DNA from: Bog-950 sp964493695
GTDB taxonomy: Bacteria > Bacteroidota > Bacteroidia > Chitinophagales > LD1
Reading direction: 5' to 3'
Assembly (NCBI GenBank): GCA_964493695.1
Contig: CAZBPG010000094.1
Span: forward strand, 1 to 15,045
Length of the DNA stretch: 15,045 nucleotides
The first letter of the stretch is position 1, and the number at the start of each line of letters is the position of its first letter. Below the pieces are notes generated by a model that saw nothing but the letters and a program-made list of their open reading frames with translations, made no database searches and was not told the DNA's origin. Positions 8,101 to 15,034 of this stretch are shown here, piece by piece. Both the position numbers and the translations under genes were made by a program.

Positions 8101-11100
8101 GTTTGACCAATCGTAAGTGAGTGTTGTTCCTGTTCCACCGGTTGCAGAAACAGTAATTGTTCCTCCCACATTACAAGCAGCATCGGTAATGGCAGGCTGG
8201 CCGATAACAATTGGTGCAGGCTCTGTAATATCATAAGATGCAGTAGCCGAACATCCGTTCGCATCTGTGGCGGTTACGTTATAAGTTCCCGGATCTAAAC
8301 CGGTTTGAGTATCGCCATTTGGCAAGCCGCCTGACCAGGTATAATCTACCGGAGCTGTTGCCTGACTTACACTTACCACTATGCTTCCATCATCCGCTCC
8401 ATTGCAAGTAACGTTTGTAATAACCGGTTGGTTAAACACCGGGTTTGCAATAACCTGATTTACGGTTCCGGCACCGGTAGCTGAACATCCGTTGGCATCG
8501 GTAGCGGTTACTGTATAAGTTCCAACACCCAGGCCTGTAATGGTTGGAGTGGTTATTCCACCGCCCCAGTCATAAGTATACCCAGCAGTACCGCCTGATG
8601 CAGTAGCCGTAAGTGATGCAGAAACAACACTTGCCACACAATTGTAAAGAGTGGTATCCGGTACGTTTACCACCAGTTGATCCGGCTCAGTTACCGTTGC
8701 AGTGTCTGAAATGGTACATCCGGCAGAATTAGTTACGGTAAAAATATATGTTCCCGCAGGTATGCCGGTTAACGAAGTTTGATTAGCGCCACCCGGAGCC
8801 CATCCGAAAGATGTTACTGCTCCTCCGGTGCTGGTGTATGATGCATAAACCGCACCATCGTTTCCGCCAAAACACGTTGCATTATCAATTGAATCAATAG
8901 TAACCGTTAACCCTCCCTGAACCGTTACATAAACCGAATCGCTTACGGTAACAGTGGAGTTATCGCAATTGGTATAAACAGCCTGAACAGTGTAAGTAGT
9001 TGTGTTAGCAGGGCAAACGGTAATGTTATCACCGGTTCCAATCTGAGTAACTCCATCAAACCAATTGATTACATAATTCGGTGCTCCGGCCGGTGTAAAG
9101 CGGTAAGCATCATTAGTAGCTGTCCATACGGTTGCATTTCTGCCGGGAACAGTATAAGCAACACTACCTGTAGCATCCTGTATTCCTTCTATAGCTAATC
9201 CGTTATTCCATCCAAGACAAGTTCCTTTATTCTCAATGTATATATCAATTACGTTGGTTGTTTCATACAATACAATTTGCTGGGTTTGAAACTGAGCCGT
9301 ACACGAACCGGTACTTGAACTGTTCGGGTCGCCATACATAGGCACCTGATACCATGAAACCACAAACTGGCGGCACGGATAAGTTCCGATAATAGAATAA
9401 TAAATATCGCCCTGGAAAGTGGGATCCAGATCCTGCCATGGGCCCATAATACAATTTCTTAAATCGGCCGGAGTAGCTGAAGGAACAGATCCGTTAATTT
9501 GCCAGCTATTATTATTGTTTGCATTAACTGTATTGAAAGAAACAATTCCGTTTGAACCAACTATCAACTGCCCGTAAGTATTTCCGAAGAAACAGAAGTT
9601 AAACGGCAGGTTGATGACATTCGACCATGTATCATCAATATTTACAAGAATAGGTGTGCCGGTATTAAAGGCAGCAGCCGGATTATAAGCAATGGCCGAA
9701 CCGGTGTAAGAAGTTGTTTGTGCCCCTGCTATGGCAGTGGCCGTGAGCGTAGTGCAGGTTTCACCGCAAGGGATAGTAACATTGTTGTTGGTAGATACAG
9801 CCGGACAATCGCCACAAGGTGTATTGCCCACTATGTAGCTTGCTGTTACACTGCACCCCCCCTGATCTGTAATAGTAAGAACATACGTTCCGGCAGCAAG
9901 ACCGGTTAATGGGTTTCCGGTCAATCCCCCTGTCCAGGTATAAGTAAGTGTTCCGGTTCCACCTGTTGCTGTAATGGTTATTGAACCATCACCCGAGCAG
10001 GAAACATCAGTAACAACGGCATTGGTGATGACAATAGAAGAGCCCTGCGCTACATTATAAGTGGCACTCGCAGTACATCCATTGGCATCGGTAGCAGTAA
10101 CACTGTATGAACCAACGGCTAAACCGGTAACGGTATCATTATCAGGCAAACCACCAGACCAGGTAAATGTTACAGGGTCTGTTGCTCCTACGGTTGTAAC
10201 TACAATGCTTCCGTCATTACCGGCACAAGTGGCATCGGTAATTACCGGTGTGCCAAAGGCGATGGATGTTCCCTGGCCAACGGTGTAAGAGGCGGTAGCC
10301 GTACATCCATTGGCATCGGTAGCGGTTACTGTATAGGTGCCGGCAGCTAAACCGGTAACGGTATCATTGTCGGGCAAACCACCAGACCAGGTAAATGTTA
10401 TAGGGTCTGTTGCTCCCACAGTGGTAACTACTATACTTCCGTTACTGCCGCCACAACTTGCATCGGTAATTACCGGTGTGCCAAACGTGAATGAAGCTCC
10501 CTGGTCAACGGTGTAAGAGGCAGTAGCCGAACAGTTGTTAGCATCGGTAGCGGTAACCGTATAAGTACCGGCAGCAAGGCCGGTAACGGTATCGTTATCC
10601 GGAAGTCCGTTTGACCAGGCAAAATCAACAGGGTCTGTTCCTCCTATAACATCAACTACAATACTTCCGTCATTACCGGCACAAGTGGCATCAATAATTA
10701 TCGGTGTGCTAAGAGATATTGGTGCGGTCTGGCCTACTGTGTACGATGCTGTAGCTGTACATCCGTTCGCATCGGTGGCTGTAACCGAATAGGTTCCTGC
10801 AGCAAGACCCGTTTGCGTATCGCTGTTTGGTAAACCATTTGACCAGGTGTAGCTAACTGTTGGTGTAGCGCCAACCACATTAACTACAATACTTCCGTCA
10901 TTACCGGCACAGGTGGCATCGGTAATTACAGGAGTTCCAAAGGAAATCGGAGCGCCCTGACCTACAGTATAAGCGGCCGTAGCCGAACAGTTGTTAGCAT
11001 CGGTGGCTGTAACCGAATAGGTTCCGGCAGCAAGGCCGGTTTGTGTATCGCTGTTTGGTAAGCCATTTGACCATGTGTAGTTAACGGTTGGGGTTGCTCC

Positions 11101-12840
11101 GATTACATTAACCACAATGCTTCCGTTATTACCGGCACAGGTGGCATCGGTAATAACCGGTGTGCCGAAAGATATTGGTGCAGATTGGCCAACAGTATAA
11201 GATGCAGTAGCTGTACATCCAATTCCATCGGTTGCCGTTACAGAATATGTTCCTGCACTAAGACCGGTTTGCGTATCACCGTTTGGCAATCCGTTAGACC
11301 AGGTATAGTTAACGGTTGGGGTTGCCCCGCTTACGCTCACGGTAATGCTTCCATCATTGCCCAAACAAGAAGCATCATCAATTACCGGTTGATTAAACGT
11401 TATGCTTCCGGCAACTACAGAAATAGTTCCAGCATCGCTGGCAGTACATAATTTTGAATCGGAAACAGTAACCGTATAGGTTCCTGCTCCCACTCCGGTA
11501 ATGGTTTGAGAAGTCGGACCGCTGTCCCATACATAAGTATAGCCCGGTGTTCCTCCCGAAGGTGTTGCTGTAAGCGATGTTACGGGGTTGGCGGCACAAG
11601 AAGTAAGCGTAGTGTCAGAAACTGTGACTACTAACAAAGGCGGGTCAACTAAAACAACCGTATCGTATAGCGTACAATTGGCGGCATCGGTTACCGAAAA
11701 AATATAAGTGCCTGCCGGTATTCCATCTAAATGCGTTTGACCTGCTCCGCCCGGTGACCATCCGTAAGAAAGAATGGCAGAGCCGGTATTATAGGATGCA
11801 TAAACGGCACCATCGCTGCCGCCATTGCAACTAATTTCATGAATAGAATCAATGTTTGCAGAGGTTCCGGAGAAACCTACCGAAACATCGGAGGTAACTA
11901 CTACTTGTGCTCCACCGCAGTTGGTGTAAGTTGCCTGTGCGGTGTAGGTAGTTGCTGAGCCGGGGCATACGTTTATGGTGCTTCCTGTTCCTATTTGGTT
12001 ACCGCCCTGAAACCAGGCAATAGTATAGTTAGCCGCACCGGCCGGGGTAAAACGGTGCGCATCGTTGTTTGCTGTCCAGGTTGAGGCATTTCTTCCGGCT
12101 ACTACATAAGCAACTGTTCCGTTGGCATTTTGAATACCTTGTGTGGCGTAACCGTTGTTCCAATCGGTGCATATTTGTTTCTGCTGAATGTACATATCAA
12201 TTACGTTGGTGGTTTCGTACAAAACAATTTGTTGTGTAGCACGTAATTGCTGGCCCTGACAGTGTGTAGTGTTCACACTATTCGGGTCGCCATAGTAAGG
12301 CACATTATACCACGAGAATTTAATATAGCGGCAAGGGGCTGTTCCGCCAATTTCATAAAAAATTTGCCCCTGATTGGTAGGGTCAATATCCTGCCAAGGG
12401 CCCATGATACAGTTGGTCATATCTGCCGGTGCGGCTGACGGAATAACACCGGGTATGCTCCAACTGTTAAAGGCTCCGGCATTTGTAACATTAAAAGAAG
12501 CGGCTCCGTTTGAACCAACTATTACCTGGCTGTAGGTGTTTCCGAAGAAACAAAACTGAAACGGAAGGTTGATTACCCCCGACCAAAGGTCATCTGTATT
12601 TACCAGTACCTGGGTGCCGGTATTAAATGCAAATGGCGGAGTATAAGGTATAGCTGTTACAGAATAAGATGTTGTCTGTGCCCCTGCAAAAGCATTGGCT
12701 GTAAGGTTGGTGCAGGTTTGGCCGCAAGGTATGGTAACATTGGTGGCTGTACTTACAGCAGGGCAACCGGGAAACTGAGCAGATACGTTGCTGGCAAAAA
12801 ACAAACCTGACACAACAAGGAGGAGTAGGATTTTTTTCAT
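5104..12840 (-). CDS. Giant SprB-like repeat adhesin with T9SS type B C-terminal domain
   Basis: This 2578-residue protein is probably an outer-surface adhesin exported by Sec and then the type IX secretion system. I chose ATG at 12840 because it yields a clean signal peptide (MKKILLLLVVSGLFF, cleavage near VSA/Q at 21-22). The frame is open to 13059, but the extra 73 residues are Arg-rich and unlike a leader. Order: head module 1 (about 26-329), nine SprB-like Ig-type repeats (330-1011), head module 2 (1012-1314), about fourteen more repeats and a PKD-like segment (1315-2485), and the type B sorting domain (2486-2578: NAFSPNGDGKND, IYNRWGQIV, WDGKLNG, ending FTLLR). Most repeats are about 76 residues with one Cys near position 10 and another near 60, suggesting one disulfide each. 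SprB-type proteins support gliding or attachment. No SprF/PorP-like partner, usual for type B cargo, is visible nearby. Ligand and function are unknown. Confidence 0.9.
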   Translation of the reverse strand: MKKILLLLVVSGLFFASNVSAQFPGCPAVSTATNVTIPCGQTCTNLTANAFAGAQTTSYSVTAIPYTPPFAFNTGTQVLVNTDDLWSGVINLPFQFCFFGNTYSQVIVGSNGAASFNVTNAGAFNSWSIPGVIPSAAPADMTNCIMGPWQDIDPTNQGQIFYEIGGTAPCRYIKFSWYNVPYYGDPNSVNTTHCQGQQLRATQQIVLYETTNVIDMYIQQKQICTDWNNGYATQGIQNANGTVAYVVAGRNASTWTANNDAHRFTPAGAANYTIAWFQGGNQIGTGSTINVCPGSATTYTAQATYTNCGGAQVVVTSDVSVGFSGTSANIDSIHEISCNGGSDGAVYASYNTGSAILSYGWSPGGAGQTHLDGIPAGTYIFSVTDAANCTLYDTVVLVDPPLLVVTVSDTTLTSCAANPVTSLTATPSGGTPGYTYVWDSGPTSQTITGVGAGTYTVTVSDSKLCTASDAGTISVVAGSITFNQPVIDDASCLGNDGSITVSVSGATPTVNYTWSNGLPNGDTQTGLSAGTYSVTATDGIGCTATASYTVGQSAPISFGTPVITDATCAGNNGSIVVNVIGATPTVNYTWSNGLPNSDTQTGLAAGTYSVTATDANNCSATAAYTVGQGAPISFGTPVITDATCAGNDGSIVVNVVGATPTVSYTWSNGLPNSDTQTGLAAGTYSVTATDANGCTATASYTVGQTAPISLSTPIIIDATCAGNDGSIVVDVIGGTDPVDFAWSNGLPDNDTVTGLAAGTYTVTATDANNCSATASYTVDQGASFTFGTPVITDASCGGSNGSIVVTTVGATDPITFTWSGGLPDNDTVTGLAAGTYTVTATDANGCTATASYTVGQGTSIAFGTPVITDATCAGNDGSIVVTTVGATDPVTFTWSGGLPDNDTVTGLAVGSYSVTATDANGCTASATYNVAQGSSIVITNAVVTDVSCSGDGSITITATGGTGTLTYTWTGGLTGNPLTGLAAGTYVLTITDQGGCSVTASYIVGNTPCGDCPAVSTNNNVTIPCGETCTTLTATAIAGAQTTSYTGSAIAYNPAAAFNTGTPILVNIDDTWSNVINLPFNFCFFGNTYGQLIVGSNGIVSFNTVNANNNNSWQINGSVPSATPADLRNCIMGPWQDLDPTFQGDIYYSIIGTYPCRQFVVSWYQVPMYGDPNSSSTGSCTAQFQTQQIVLYETTNVIDIYIENKGTCLGWNNGLAIEGIQDATGSVAYTVPGRNATVWTATNDAYRFTPAGAPNYVINWFDGVTQIGTGDNITVCPANTTTYTVQAVYTNCDNSTVTVSDSVYVTVQGGLTVTIDSIDNATCFGGNDGAVYASYTSTGGAVTSFGWAPGGANQTSLTGIPAGTYIFTVTNSAGCTISDTATVTEPDQLVVNVPDTTLYNCVASVVSASLTATASGGTAGYTYDWGGGITTPTITGLGVGTYTVTATDANGCSATGAGTVNQVIANPVFNQPVITNVTCNGADDGSIVVSVSQATAPVDYTWSGGLPNGDTQTGLDPGTYNVTATDANGCSATASYDITEPAPIVIGQPAITDAACNVGGTITVSATGGTGTTLTYDWSNGDSGSFIDSLAAGPYDLTVTDANGCTATASYTVNATPNTVAFDAPIIVDATCNGGTDGSITASATGGTGAITYTWNTGQTTPAITGLTAGSYCVTISDAVGCSASTCYTVNEPAAIVLDNPTINPATCVEGGNVSVTATGGTGTLTYSWSNGDTGNTADSIAGGLTVTLTVTDANLCSVTASYLIPDQSGISFGNSIVTNITCNGDDDGSIHVVVVSAITPIVYTWNPQVSTDSLATGLSAGTYSVTVTDIDFVCSASATFTITEPVSVDLGNATIVDATCTQGGSITASASGGTGTLTYSWSGPSGPLSGNPITGLAGGTYDLTVSDANLCSITASYTVAATGNVISFGTPALVQPTCNGGTNGSITVTTSGGTGTISYAWGGSANITATLSGIGAGTYTVTASDNAGCSASASYTLTEPSAINLGQSIIEPVTCTSQGSITVFPSGGTGTLTLNWSNGDTGNFADSLAAGVVTVTATDASNCSVSASFTITTGAGTLVFDNPIINNVSCNGADNGSISVSATGGTGTITFTWNTVPQQVGATITGLEPGSYTVTASDQGGCTISATYTVTESDALSVTVDASAFICFGGTDGTATAVVTGGTGTYTYVWNPAQSPSTNTASNLAVGIVLVTVTDANECSATGSDIIGQSPSLSYNSQVNQPNCSDLGFGTEILTPRGGTGAITVSIPGLSVNTTLSMVGADTVLTVPNVPTGNYTFTLTDAIGCTTTGNFFVNAGAANESFDVNVDSTSCFGQFNDGAITVTPLTQANAPYTYSLNGGTFQSDSVFSNLTAGTYTIITRNTYGCLDTLTAIVEQPAQLFANATPDTIVTGVGVSNQITVDAQNFTSNPVYAWSPVTGLSCEDCANPTATVSATTVFYVVVTEESNEGCRASDSVIIIVNGQLKMPNAFSPNGDGKNDTYGPVNGGENSALTVTDFRIYNRWGQIVHNSPENWDGKLNGKDQPADTFIYYISVKTPDENNPGTDKIVSEQGAFTLLR
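6364..8202 (-). repeat. Second adhesin array: SprB-like repeats in alternating two-type order
   Basis: Eight consecutive repeats of about 76 residues lie here (repeats 4-11 after head 2). They alternate between a short form with C-x2-GG or C-x2-QG and GGTGTLTYSW, and a long form with CNG-x-x-DGS. Three of the short units share the WSNGD(S/T)G...ADS(I/L)A signature. The effective unit is therefore a dimer of about 460 bp. Copies are clearly more diverged from each other than in the first array. Confidence 0.7.
8899..9807 (-). repeat. Adhesin head module, copy 2
   Basis: Residues 1012-1314 repeat the N-terminal head. Shared landmarks with copy 1 are CPAVST, VTIPCG-x-TC, AGAQTTSY, NLPF-x-FCFFGNTY, GSNG, CIMGPWQD-x-DP, QQIVLYETTNVID, GRN and ND-x-RFTPAG, closing with an Ig/PKD-like stretch (NITVCP...TTYT). 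The pattern of a beta-rich domain with FFGNTY and GSNG resembles nidogen-like surface domains. That assignment is inferred. Confidence 0.8.
10027..11394 (-). repeat. Six tandem 228-bp repeats in the first adhesin array
   Basis: Equivalent bases recur at 10207, 10435, 10663, 10891, 11119 and 11347, exactly 228 bp (76 codons) apart. The units encode residues 483-938 with the motifs GTPVITDATCAGN, WSNGLPN or WSGGLPDN, GLAAGTY and TATDANGC. The exact spacing and long identical nucleotide stretches between neighbours show recent duplication or gene conversion. The unit is coding and has no spacers, so this is not a CRISPR array. Confidence 0.95.
11854..12765 (-). repeat. Adhesin head module, copy 1
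   Basis: Residues 26-329, directly after the signal peptide, form a cysteine-containing beta-rich module that recurs 986 codons later. The two copies have nearly the same length (304 and 303 residues) and the same ordered motifs, which indicates an internal duplication of a whole head. Each head is followed by SprB-like repeats beginning with ID-S-I and C-x-GG-x-DGAVYASY. Confidence 0.8.
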
Positions 12841-13000
12841 CGAACTATATATTGATTTTTTAGAGGACGCTAAAATAACAATCTGAGCCAATTCGACTAC
12901 AACAAGCCGTGTTTTTGTTGAATTGGTTTTGGCAGACGAAAACCGTTGTGTAAAGGTTGGTTGAGCGAAGCAAGAATTAAATGATAGAATTGCGTTCCGA
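12841..13000. promoter_or_regulatory. Divergent intergenic region between adhesin and lipoprotein genes
   Basis: These 160 bases must carry promoters for two genes transcribed apart. On the minus strand, TTGTTG (12900-12905) and TATTTTAG (12870-12877) lie 22 bases apart and form a candidate Bacteroidota promoter about 30 bases upstream of the adhesin ATG. I could not pick a convincing plus-strand promoter for the lipoprotein gene. No Shine-Dalgarno is seen for either start. Confidence 0.35.
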
Positions 13001-13678
13001 ATGAAACTGCATTTTCTTCTTCTCCTCATTTTTGCAACAGCCTCTGGCTGTAAAAACAAACCATCGGCTTCTGCCGACCCTGTAGAGAACCGTTACTTCC
13101 GCCTTTACAACGAAATTTACAACCAATGGGGTAAAGAGCCGGCCGATTCAACCCGGCAAAAATTAAACGCCTATCTGCAAGAGTTTCCCGAAAATGCAGC
13201 TGCACAGATGCTGGCCGGAAACCTGGCTTACTCGCTGGCCGATTACGAAAAAGCCATTTCCAGTTACCGCCTTGCCATTGCTCTTCAGCCGCAACAGGCG
13301 GTTTATTATTCGGCTTTGGGCACGGTTTACAATGTGCAGCAGCAAACAGATTCGGCAGAAAAGTATCTGATGAAAGCGCTTGCGCTTCAGGATTCTTCGC
13401 CCTATACCTATTTGAATGTGGCTTTGCTTTATGCTAAAACCGGCAACCGGCAAAAAAGTTTTGCCTTTGCCGATTCGGCTTATACTAAAGGTAACACCCT
13501 GCCCATAGTATGCAGCGGCTTAAGTTTTGTTTTTTGCGAATGGAAAGAAGCCGGAAAAAGCAACCGGCTGTACGAAGAGGCGGTTACGCTGGGGCTAAAA
13601 GACACCCCGGCATTTAAACAAGTACTGAACGGCAAAATGCCCCTGGAAGATTATTACCGAACTAGTTATATGCGCTGA
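13001..13678 (+). CDS. TPR-repeat lipoprotein
   Basis: The 225-residue product begins with a lipoprotein signal peptide: a hydrophobic stretch (LLLLIFATAS) and the lipobox ASGC, with the lipidated Cys at 17. About three tetratricopeptide repeats follow, at about 66-99 (ending YRLAIALQP), 100-132 (YYSALGTVYN to MKALALQ) and 133-165 (YTYLNVALLYAKTGN). A short helical stretch precedes them. TPR lipoproteins of this kind usually act as protein-binding scaffolds at the inner face of the outer membrane or in the periplasm. The partner is unknown. The stop codon is 2 bases before the next gene, so the two are almost surely co-transcribed. It is divergent from the adhesin, but nothing in the sequence proves a functional link. 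Confidence 0.85.
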   Translation: MKLHFLLLLIFATASGCKNKPSASADPVENRYFRLYNEIYNQWGKEPADSTRQKLNAYLQEFPENAAAQMLAGNLAYSLADYEKAISSYRLAIALQPQQAVYYSALGTVYNVQQQTDSAEKYLMKALALQDSSPYTYLNVALLYAKTGNRQKSFAFADSAYTKGNTLPIVCSGLSFVFCEWKEAGKSNRLYEEAVTLGLKDTPAFKQVLNGKMPLEDYYRTSYMR

Positions 13679-13680
13679 AC

Positions 13681-14181
13681 ATGAGTTTATTTACCCGCGA
13701 AAACCTGCTTTACTTTATTAAGGAAACCATCTGGATAACCCTTACCGCCATGGCTATTTATGCTATTCTGTATCCGGTTACCAGCAAGCTTGACTACATT
13801 TACTGGAAGATAAATGTGTTATTCATTTTCATTGCCCTCACCTATTTCCGCTGGAGCGTTACGTTCCGCAGCCTGCCGTTTTTGCGCCCGGCAGTAACCC
13901 GGTTCATTCTTTTTTCAGTTAACCTTAGCCTGTTTATTTACATTATGTACAACCTGCAAAAGTTTATAGGTATGGCCGATAACTTTTACATTGAAGATTT
14001 CGGCTTTCCGAAGATGATTATATATGAAGATATGAAGAACGAACTGTTCGGCTACCTGTATAACGAGCTGGTGCTCTTCGGCACCGGTGCGCTCATTATG
14101 CTTTCGGCTTTTCAGGTGCGCCTCATTATCTCTTACTGGCAATACTACAAACATGCCGCCAGCCGAATGATGGAAGATTAA
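13681..14181 (+). CDS. Small four-helix membrane protein of unknown function
   Basis: The 166-residue product has four likely membrane segments, at about 17-33 (TLTAMAIYAILYP), 43-60 (KINVLFIFIALTYF), 72-92 (FILFSVNLSLFIYIMY) and 126-150 (ELVLFGTGALIMLSAF). A polar loop of about 35 residues (93-125, with EDFGFP and YEDMKNE) lies between the third and fourth. The termini are short and the C-terminal tail is basic. I do not recognise the family. It starts 2 bases after the TPR lipoprotein stop and probably shares its mRNA, which suggests a joint envelope role. No terminator hairpin is evident directly after its stop. Confidence 0.75.
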   Translation: MSLFTRENLLYFIKETIWITLTAMAIYAILYPVTSKLDYIYWKINVLFIFIALTYFRWSVTFRSLPFLRPAVTRFILFSVNLSLFIYIMYNLQKFIGMADNFYIEDFGFPKMIIYEDMKNELFGYLYNELVLFGTGALIMLSAFQVRLIISYWQYYKHAASRMMED

Positions 14182-14371
14182 GGGAGCTATAAGCATTTTT
14201 CCTACCCGCTTAACATTTAGTCATTTTTATTCTATTGAGTGAATCATATATTCAAGTTGTTTATACTTTTTACACAGAGGAAATTTAAGTGGTAGAAAAG
14301 CGGGATAGTGTAGAAAAAAAGAAACTACCTACCCCGCTAAAAATGTAACTATCGAGCGATAGCTACTATAA
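14182..14371. other. AT-rich non-coding stretch before the IS remnant
   Basis: No gene is supported here. The right half holds an imperfect hairpin at 14300-14337: GCGGGATAGTGTAG pairs with CTACCTACCCCGC, with one mismatch and one bulge, around an A-rich loop. It could be an end structure of the neighbouring insertion sequence, or a minus-strand terminator, since TTTTC follows in that direction. Nothing else is recognisable. Confidence 0.4.
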
Positions 14372-14868
14372 AAAGGGATTGTTCCAAAGTTACCTACTGC
14401 TCAGAGAGGCTATATGAGCCAGGTTTCCTTATGGTTAATTGTACGGGCTGTTTTATACAAACTAAAATCAGGTGTTCAGTGGAGGTATTTGCCTATGCAG
14501 GAATTATTCCCTCAACAAAAGTATAGCAGGAATAGAGTTTTTCATCATTATCAGAAAAGGTGCGTGGCAAACGGTGTGGATTCATCTGTTGGATAAGCAT
14601 CGTCAACAACTTGATTTGTCAAGTATTCAGATAGATGGCAGCCATACACCCGTGAAGCGCGGAGACGAACAGCGGGGGGGGGACAGAAAGAAAACAAAGA
14701 CCAGCAACCTGCTTTTTCTGGCTGACAACCTGGGGTGCCGCTTTGTTGCAGTCCAGTTATTGCCGGACAACACAACGATGCCTACCAATTCAAACTACAA
14801 CTTCAAAATATATTTTCCCAATTAAAACAGGCCAATATCAGCAACGATGGATTATTCGTAAATGCCGC
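14300..14868 (+). mobile_element. Remnant of an IS5-family-like insertion sequence
   Basis: The segment contains the N-terminal and middle part of a decayed transposase and ends abruptly at about 14868. Beyond that point, the sequence encodes the end of an unrelated protein. No right inverted repeat or target duplication can be recognised. The left edge is uncertain; I placed it at the hairpin at 14300 only provisionally. The element is a fragment and cannot be mobile by itself. Confidence 0.5.
14372..14868 (+). pseudogene. Frameshifted, truncated IS5-family-like transposase
   Basis: Homology reads through three segments. The first, in frame with 14372, gives LPTAQRGYMSQ, IVRAVLYKLKSGVQWRYLP and FHHYQK. 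A shift near 14551-14566 moves to the frame of WQTVWIHLLDKH, DLSSIQIDGSHTPVKRG (first catalytic Asp codon at 14634-14636) and KTKTSNLLFLADN. A second shift in the GGGG run near 14732-14735 returns to the first frame, giving GVPLCCSPVIAGQHNDAYQF and NISNDGLFVNA. The reading stops there, just where these enzymes normally continue with their second catalytic Asp (NADAGFD), so D2 and the catalytic Glu are lost. The family is recalled from motif pattern (IS5/IS1031-like). There is a 9-G run at 14674-14682, so some shifts might be sequencing errors, but the truncation cannot be explained that way. Confidence 0.8.
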
Positions 14869-14976
14869 TACAACGGGCTCGACCAGCCGCTGGGGGTATA
14901 TGTGTGGATGGTAACTGCCGATGGCAAAGATGGCGAGCGCATTGTGAGGAAAGGGAATGTGACTTTAGTGAGGTAA
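14869..14976 (+). pseudogene. C-terminal scrap of a T9SS type B cargo protein
   Basis: The last 35 codons before TAA at 14974 encode YNGLDQPLGVYVW, then VTADGKDGERIV and RKGNVTLVR. This matches the end of gliding-motility-associated type B sorting domains. It also aligns with the intact tail of the adhesin in this window: NG-x-DQP, an aromatic Y-x-Y or Y-x-W strand, K/R-IV, then a G-x-x-TL-x-R ending. The upstream part of that domain (NAFSPNGDG, YNRWG) and the rest of the gene are missing and are replaced by the transposase fragment. There is no start or signal peptide, so it is not a working gene. Confidence 0.75.
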
Positions 14977-14994
14977 CAGCCACCTCTCCTAAAG

Positions 14995-15034
14995 AAGCCG
15001 TCTCAAAACTCAATTTGAGACGGCTTTTTGTTTT
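14995..15034 (+). terminator. Strong Rho-independent terminator
   Basis: AAGCCGTCTCAAA at 14995-15007 pairs perfectly with TTTGAGACGGCTT at 15014-15026 around a 6-base loop, followed by TTTTTGTTTT. It begins 18 bases after the stop of the T9SS tail fragment and is most simply the original terminator of that lost cargo gene. Confidence 0.9.

Noticed and set aside
6421..10288. Several open frames on the plus strand opposite the adhesin (for example 6494-6856 and 10061-10288)
   Set aside because: They follow the codon pattern of the repeats on the other strand, have low-complexity products, and lack start context or recognisable motifs.
10027..11394. CRISPR-like regular repetition
   Set aside because: The 228-bp units are contiguous, in frame, and encode Ig-like SprB-type domains with no unique spacers.
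12841..13059. 73-residue N-terminal extension of the adhesin reading frame on the minus strand
   Set aside because: It would bury the signal peptide behind an Arg-rich stretch, would overlap the divergent lipoprotein gene start, and lies across the candidate adhesin promoter. The ATG at 12840 gives a normal leader.
14414..14976. Three short overlapping frames as separate genes
   Set aside because: Their conserved segments join into one transposase reading across two frameshifts, followed by a T9SS tail. None is a complete gene.
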